19,615 nt of DNA. It comes from JADJPL01 sp964607915 (GTDB lineage: Bacteria > Bacteroidota > Bacteroidia > Chitinophagales > Saprospiraceae). Position numbers and translations under genes: made by a program. The notes under the pieces were generated by a model, which ran no database searches, had not been told where the DNA came from, and saw only the letters and a program-made list of their open reading frames with translations. Positions 15,767 to 19,615 of the stretch are shown here, piece by piece. Position 1 is the stretch's first letter. Every line of letters begins with the position of its first letter. Where the stretch lies: contig CAZSMU010000068.1 in the NCBI GenBank assembly GCA_964607915.1, forward strand, positions 1 to 19,615, read 5' to 3'.

Positions 15767-15826
15767 CAGAAAATTATGAAAATTATTGGACTACGCCATT
15801 CGTTGCGCAGCATAAAATATACCTCA

Positions 15827-18592
15827 TTAGTACTGCATGAGGAATTCCGTGAGGTTGGCGTCGTTATCCAAATGGAGTTTTTGGCGCAGGCGGTAGCGCT
15901 TGTTTTCCACGCCCCGCAGAGAGATATTGAGTAGGGGGGCGATTTCTTTTGAACTGAGGTTCATTTTGAGGTAAGCGGCCAGGCGCAGGTCGCCGGGGGT
16001 GAGGTCTGGGTAGCTGGCTTTGAGCTTGTGCAGGAAAACCTCGTGTACCTGGTTGAAGTTCGTTTCAAAGATGAGCCAGTCTTGTTCGCTGCCGAGGTGG
16101 CTGTCAATGAGTCGTAGGAGGCGGGAGTGGTAGCGGTCGGGCAAGCGTTCGCCCATATCTGCCTTCACCCGGGCGAGTTCTTCCTTGATTTGGAGGAGGG
16201 TTTCGTTTTTCCGGATGAGGTTAAAGGTGGAGTTGGCCAATTCCTGGCTTTTGTTGAGCACGTCGGTTTGGAGTTGTTCAGCCTTGGCCTGGAGCCGCTG
16301 GTCGTTCAGTTGCCTTTCTTTTTCTACGATGAGGCGTCTGCGCTGGATGCCGAGCCGATAGCGGTGCAGGCGGTACATGAGGTAGAACAGGGTTGCCCCA
16401 AAAGCCAGGAGCAGGGCGATGGCCCACCAGGTTTGGTACCAGCGCGGCTCAATAAAAACAGAGAGGCTGCTCACGACCGGGGAAAGGCTGCAAGCGACCT
16501 GTATGTGGTGTTTGCCGGGAGGCAGGTTGGCGATTTCTTTGTATGGCTGCGGACTCCAGGGCGACCAGTTGTCCTGCCAACCGGGGATTCGGTATCGAAA
16601 CCCCGGCGACTGCGTGTAAATGGCAGCGGCGAAGTGGATAAAAAAGCTGGTGCTTCGGGAGGGCAGCGTCAGTAAACCATCGGATGAGCGGACGCTGCCG
16701 CCGTTGAGGGCTTGTCCGTTGCGCATAGGTTGTACCGCGCGGATAATCGGTGGGGTCCGAGGGCTGGAGAGAGCAGAGGCACCAGTTTTCAGGATGGCAT
16801 AGCCATTGTCAATACAGAAGAGATATTTTCCGTTGGGTAGTTTTTCGATTTGCTCGTTATTTTTGACCAGGGCTATGGGGAGCCAGGCCTTGAATCCCTC
16901 CTTGTCGTACCAAGCCGTGCGTTGGGCATAGGACTGGAAAAGCTCTCCATCGGGCATGCGGATTAATTTTGCCCCCTGGTTTTGGGTCAACTGGCTGCCG
17001 CGGTAGGGGCTGCAGCGCCTGGTTTTGGCATCCCAGCGGAAATATTGGTTTTTTGACCAGATCAGGGTTTCGTCATCGAGCGAAAGCAGGTCGAGGTTAT
17101 AATCGGTGGGAAGCCCCGCCCGGGTATTGATGCTGTCGGCACCGAGCAGGGTGAGCCCATTTTCAGAAAGCCGTAGGCGCAGTACCCCCTCGTAGGGATC
17201 TACGGCCCAGAGGAACCCTTTTTTATCGGGTACCAGGTTGCGGATGGGACTGCTTATGCCTTCTAGTTTTTTGTGGAACGTCCATTTGCCGGTCGGGTCT
17301 TTAGAGAAAACGGCTATCCCGGTGTACGTCCCCTGCAGGAGCAGGTCAGGTTTGCCGGGCCACTCGACCAGCTTCCAGCCCCCGGTGACCTGGCTGATTC
17401 GGGTAGCTTGCTGGCCTTTGATGGCGAAAGTGCCCTGGTTGTGTCCGCAGAGCAATTGCCCGCCTATCGCTTTGAGCTGCCATACCTGACCCTGGGTGCC
17501 GGGGATAAGGCGGAAGTCTTCTTCCCCGGGAAAGGGCTTGCAGAACAGGCCCTGGTTTCCGCCGATGTACAGGTACCCTTCGTGGACGGCTGCTGCATAG
17601 ACCGTTCCGATCTGCCCTCGGCTGTCTTCGTAATACTCGAAGGGATCGCTGAGGGCAAGTAGGTCAATCCCTTTATCGAGCCCCAACCATAGGTTGCCAT
17701 CCCGGTCTTCAAAAAGCGCCAGGATAGTATTGTTTTGGAGTTTGTTCACTCTGCTGAAATGCAATGCTTTGGGTTGATTGCCCAGGACATACACGCCGTT
17801 GAGGATAGTGCCTATGGCAATGCGCCCATCCCGTAGGCGAATGGCTTTGTTGATCCGGTTTTGTGCTAACTCGGGGTTCAAAGGGTTTTCCCAGGGCCTA
17901 AAGCGTTGGCCATCGTAGCGGTAAACCCCGCTTTCCTGGGTGCATACGAGCATGCCCCCGGGGTCAGGCAGCATCGCCGTAACGGTTTTATCGGAAAAAA
18001 AATGGCCTCCGGGGATCATTTTCCAGGACATATTGTCCTCCAGGGCGTATATCCCTTTTTCCAGGACCGGTGCCAGTATCTGCCCGTTGATTTCCTGTAG
18101 GAACATGATGGGGTTGGGAACCCTGACTTTGCGCAGCTGCTTTCCCTTGTAGTGGAACAGAACGCCGAAGGATTGAAAGAACGTGCCACGCTCGGTGCTC
18201 AGGATGTGCCAGATTTCCTGCTGTTCGATGGATTTGTCCGACAGGCTTTTGCTCAGGGAGGTGTAGCGCAACTTGCCCCAGGCATCGCGTTTCCAAAACC
18301 CGAATTCTTCATAGCCGCCGGTGAAGAGAAGTCCGTCCTTGCCTTTGGCGACGGCCCGGGCCGTCTGGTTGGAAGGGAGGGTGTGCAGCGTCCATGCCGA
18401 TCCGTCGTACTCCAGCAGACCGTCGGTATTGCCAAAATATAAAAGCCCTTCGTCCGACTGGGCCGCTGACCAGTTTTGATGGTGTGCCTGGTACGTCTTT
18501 TTGTCAAAATGTAGTACCCTGGGGGCTTCCGACCCCCAAAGCGGCCCAAGGGCCAGAAAGTTTACCACAATGAAGAGGGCAGTCAAACGCAT
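15827..18592 (-). CDS. Membrane-spanning PUL regulator: propeller, Y_Y_Y domain, LuxR-type HTH
   Basis: A 921-residue one-protein sensor and transcription factor. Signal/anchor segment about 1-20; periplasmic beta-propeller repeats about 30-600 (units such as LYFGNTDGLLEYDG, ALFEDRDGNLWLGLDKGIDLL and LYIGGNQGLF); triple-tyrosine (Y_Y_Y) domain about 640-715 with FRYRIPGWQDNWSPW and LPPGKHHIQV; transmembrane helix about 722-741; cytoplasmic coiled coil about 745-815; and a C-terminal helix-turn-helix (about 862-921) with LTPGDLRLAAYLKMNLSSKEIAPLLNIS, a LuxR/GerE-like arrangement. There is no histidine kinase, receiver or AraC domain, so it is not a classical hybrid two-component system. Start: ATG at 18590-18592, directly before a good signal sequence; the longer frame begins with TTG at 18631 inside a likely -7 box. 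It lies upstream of the GH144 operon on the same strand, so it probably activates that operon; the ligand is inferred. Confidence 0.92.
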   Translation of the reverse strand: MRLTALFIVVNFLALGPLWGSEAPRVLHFDKKTYQAHHQNWSAAQSDEGLLYFGNTDGLLEYDGSAWTLHTLPSNQTARAVAKGKDGLLFTGGYEEFGFWKRDAWGKLRYTSLSKSLSDKSIEQQEIWHILSTERGTFFQSFGVLFHYKGKQLRKVRVPNPIMFLQEINGQILAPVLEKGIYALEDNMSWKMIPGGHFFSDKTVTAMLPDPGGMLVCTQESGVYRYDGQRFRPWENPLNPELAQNRINKAIRLRDGRIAIGTILNGVYVLGNQPKALHFSRVNKLQNNTILALFEDRDGNLWLGLDKGIDLLALSDPFEYYEDSRGQIGTVYAAAVHEGYLYIGGNQGLFCKPFPGEEDFRLIPGTQGQVWQLKAIGGQLLCGHNQGTFAIKGQQATRISQVTGGWKLVEWPGKPDLLLQGTYTGIAVFSKDPTGKWTFHKKLEGISSPIRNLVPDKKGFLWAVDPYEGVLRLRLSENGLTLLGADSINTRAGLPTDYNLDLLSLDDETLIWSKNQYFRWDAKTRRCSPYRGSQLTQNQGAKLIRMPDGELFQSYAQRTAWYDKEGFKAWLPIALVKNNEQIEKLPNGKYLFCIDNGYAILKTGASALSSPRTPPIIRAVQPMRNGQALNGGSVRSSDGLLTLPSRSTSFFIHFAAAIYTQSPGFRYRIPGWQDNWSPWSPQPYKEIANLPPGKHHIQVACSLSPVVSSLSVFIEPRWYQTWWAIALLLAFGATLFYLMYRLHRYRLGIQRRRLIVEKERQLNDQRLQAKAEQLQTDVLNKSQELANSTFNLIRKNETLLQIKEELARVKADMGERLPDRYHSRLLRLIDSHLGSEQDWLIFETNFNQVHEVFLHKLKASYPDLTPGDLRLAAYLKMNLSSKEIAPLLNISLRGVENKRYRLRQKLHLDNDANLTEFLMQY

Positions 18593-18628
18593 TTTTTTGT
18601 TTTTTTGAGCTGGATGTGGCACCTGGCT

Positions 18629-18636
18629 CAAAAATA
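18629..18636 (-). promoter_or_regulatory. Possible -7 promoter box of the regulator gene
   Basis: The minus strand reads TATTTTTG, an exact match to TAnnTTTG, 37-44 bp before the ATG at 18592. The -33 region has only a T-run (CGTTTTTC) at roughly the right distance. If it is real, transcription begins downstream of it, which rules out the TTG start at 18631 and supports the ATG. Confidence 0.4.
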
Positions 18637-18684
18637 CGCCTCTATCCGGGAAAAACGTATTTTCGCTTCCGGATACTGCAGGTT

Positions 18685-18729
18685 ACTTGTTGCGAGGGGA
18701 ATCAGCAAGCCATCAAAAAGGCCCTTTTT
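18685..18729 (+). repeat. 45-bp intergenic repeat, left copy beside the hydrolase gene
   Basis: This copy runs from ACTTGTTGCGAGGGG to the near-palindromic tail AAAAAGGCCCTTTTT and ends 4 bp before the hydrolase ATG. It matches the copy at 19571-19615 at 40 of 45 positions (differences at positions 11, 21 and 26-28) with no gaps. It lies in the divergent region between regulator and hydrolase, so it forms most of the hydrolase 5' leader. Confidence 0.85.
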
Positions 18730-18733
18730 GCTT

Positions 18734-19558
18734 ATGTGGAACAAACTCAAATATTGGTATGCCCAATTTTTTAGTGCCGGTGCTGCGGCCCAGGCCCCAC
18801 TCATCCCTGTAGAAACGCTGAGATATGCGGAAAAAGAGGGAGAATTGCTGCACCTGGACTGGTACGCGCCCCAGGGGGCAGATCAAAAAACCGCTGTATT
18901 GTTCATGCATGGGGGTGGTTTTTCGGAGGGGACCCGCGACGATCCGCGCTATGCGCAGTTCGCCCGGCAATTGGCTGCCCGCGGATTTGGGACCGCCTCT
19001 ATTTCCTATCGCCTCACTATGCGCGGGCGCTCTTTTGGCTGTGACCAGCCCGCCGAACAAAAAATCCACACCTTCCGCTGCGCTACGGAGGACGCCTGGG
19101 ACGCCACCCGCTTTCTGCTGTCGGAAGTCTGCCCGGATTCGCGAATCGTATTATGCGGAAGCAGCGCGGGTGCGGAAGCAGTGCTGCATGCCGCGTATTG
19201 GCCTGACCCCTTTCTGCCTACCGGGTTTCGCTACGCCGGCGTAATCGGGATGGCCGCTGCCGTCCTTCACCTCGACTGGATTACAAGCGAAAGTGCAGTT
19301 CCCTCTCTGCTGTTTCATGGGGTGGATGATCCGCTCGTGCCGTTTGGCAGTGCTTCCCATCATTATTGCGATGAGCAGCAACCCGGTTTTCTCATGTTGC
19401 ACGGTTCCGGCAGTATCGCACGACGTTTAGAAGCGCTGCATAAACCCGTAGTGTTGATCAAAGGAGACTCGGGTGGGCACGGATGGGCGGATAAGCCCAT
19501 GTTCGAGTACGTGGATAGAATTCTCTCTTTCCTGGAAAGAGAAATAGACGGGGTGTGA
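18734..19558 (+). CDS. Alpha/beta hydrolase, esterase/lipase-like (HSL / BD-FAE type)
   Basis: A 274-residue alpha/beta-hydrolase-fold protein, probably cytoplasmic because no signal peptide is clear. The oxyanion-hole motif HGGGF is at 59-63, the nucleophile elbow GSSAG at 142-146 (Ser144), the acid in GVDDPLVP (Asp198 or Asp199) and the base His249 in GGHGWAD. Spacing is normal for the Abhydrolase_3/hormone-sensitive-lipase-like group of carboxylesterases. I chose ATG at 18734-18736. The longer frame from 18605 begins with TTG and translates straight through the intergenic repeat, so its extra 43 residues are unlikely to be real. The gene is divergent from the PUL regulator and flanked by repeat copies 4 bp before the start and 12 bp after the stop. 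Substrate is unknown; a link to removing acyl groups from the PUL glycan is possible but not shown. Confidence 0.88.
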   Translation: MWNKLKYWYAQFFSAGAAAQAPLIPVETLRYAEKEGELLHLDWYAPQGADQKTAVLFMHGGGFSEGTRDDPRYAQFARQLAARGFGTASISYRLTMRGRSFGCDQPAEQKIHTFRCATEDAWDATRFLLSEVCPDSRIVLCGSSAGAEAVLHAAYWPDPFLPTGFRYAGVIGMAAAVLHLDWITSESAVPSLLFHGVDDPLVPFGSASHHYCDEQQPGFLMLHGSGSIARRLEALHKPVVLIKGDSGGHGWADKPMFEYVDRILSFLEREIDGV

Positions 19559-19570
19559 GGAGTTTATTAG

Positions 19571-19615
19571 ACTTGTTGCGCGGGGAATCATCAAGGGGTC
19601 AAAAAGGCCCTTTTT
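19571..19615 (+). repeat. 45-bp intergenic repeat, right copy at the window edge
   Basis: It begins ACTTGTTGCGCGGGG 12 bp after the hydrolase stop, preceded by TAG as in the copies at 26-53 and 7783, and ends in AAAAAGGCCCTTTTT at the last base of the window. It is in the same orientation as 18685-18729, so the hydrolase gene lies between direct repeats with an 886-bp period. AAGGG (19593-19597) could pair with CCCTT before the T-run as a weak terminator for the hydrolase. The element may continue beyond the window. Confidence 0.85.

Larger units (their letters stand above)
15452..15826 (-). promoter_or_regulatory. Non-coding 375-bp A/T-rich region, probable PUL promoter
   Basis: This stretch lies between the regulator stop and the first PUL structural gene. 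It is far richer in A/T than the genes on either side. It holds a hairpin after the regulator gene (15728-15766), three pairs of 9-bp direct repeats and a degenerate intergenic repeat (15533-15546). I found no exact TAnnTTTG box on the minus strand. Both short open frames crossing it look like chance frames in A/T-rich DNA. Position, not a recognised promoter motif, is the reason for calling it the control region of the GH144 and seven-module genes. Confidence 0.55.

Noticed and set aside
18713..18729. A5GGCCCT5 as a stand-alone terminator hairpin
   Set aside because: The arms meet with no room for a loop in RNA, so it cannot fold by itself. It is better viewed as a near-palindromic DNA end of the repeat.
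18605..18733. N-terminal extension of the hydrolase starting at a TTG codon
   Set aside because: The extra residues are the translation of the intergenic repeat and divergent promoter region; the ATG at 18734 gives a normal family-length protein.
1..19615. CRISPR arrays, tRNA or rRNA genes, transposases and integrases
   Set aside because: I looked for regularly spaced repeats, RNA-gene sequence landmarks and mobile-element proteins on both strands and saw none. The repeats present are irregularly spaced and at gene boundaries.

Overview
The window comes from a Bacteroidota (Bacteroidetes) chromosome. Evidence is a SusC/SusD pair, type IX secretion (T9SS) C-terminal sorting domains on two large secreted proteins, A/T-rich sequence instead of Shine-Dalgarno sites before the start codons, and -7 boxes of the TAnnTTTG kind. 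T9SS together with a propeller/LuxR-type regulator points to an environmental lineage (Saprospiria, Chitinophagia or Cytophagia-like) rather than gut Bacteroides, but the genus cannot be read from this sequence.

Layout. Nearly everything lies on the minus strand and forms one polysaccharide utilisation locus (PUL). In transcription order it runs: a membrane-spanning sensor/regulator (start 18592, stop 15827); a 375-bp A/T-rich non-coding region; a secreted GH144-type glucanase with a beta-sandwich domain, an FN3 domain and a T9SS tail (15451-12992); a 1222-residue T9SS protein made of seven tandem beta-sandwich modules (12967-9299); a strong intrinsic terminator (9251-9288); a second, smaller GH144-type glucanase (9233-7845); a 147-bp gap with two repeat fragments; a GH3 beta-glucosidase (7697-5454); SusC (5429-2421); and SusD (2383-893). 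A hairpin terminator at 797-837 closes the locus. Downstream is an unrelated small NAD(P)-binding oxidoreductase (710-51). On the plus strand, divergent from the regulator, is an alpha/beta hydrolase (18734-19558) bracketed by two copies of a 45-bp direct repeat.

How the genes fit together. Two GH144-family enzymes ('glucoamylase'-domain proteins, a family whose characterised members act on beta-1,2-glucan) beside a GH3 beta-glucosidase suggest a beta-1,2-glucan (sophoran or cyclic osmoregulated glucan) system, not a starch system. The inferred flow is as follows. The T9SS-exported GH144 endo-cuts the polymer outside the cell, with the seven-module protein binding it. SusD and SusC import the oligosaccharides. 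The smaller GH144, perhaps exo-acting, and the GH3 finish hydrolysis in the periplasm. The propeller/Y_Y_Y/LuxR regulator probably senses a breakdown product and switches on the operon.

The least explained signals are the seven-module protein, a family of short intergenic repeats (core TAGACTTGTTGCGAGGGG) with at least seven intact or decayed copies in the window, and short direct repeats in the probable PUL promoter.
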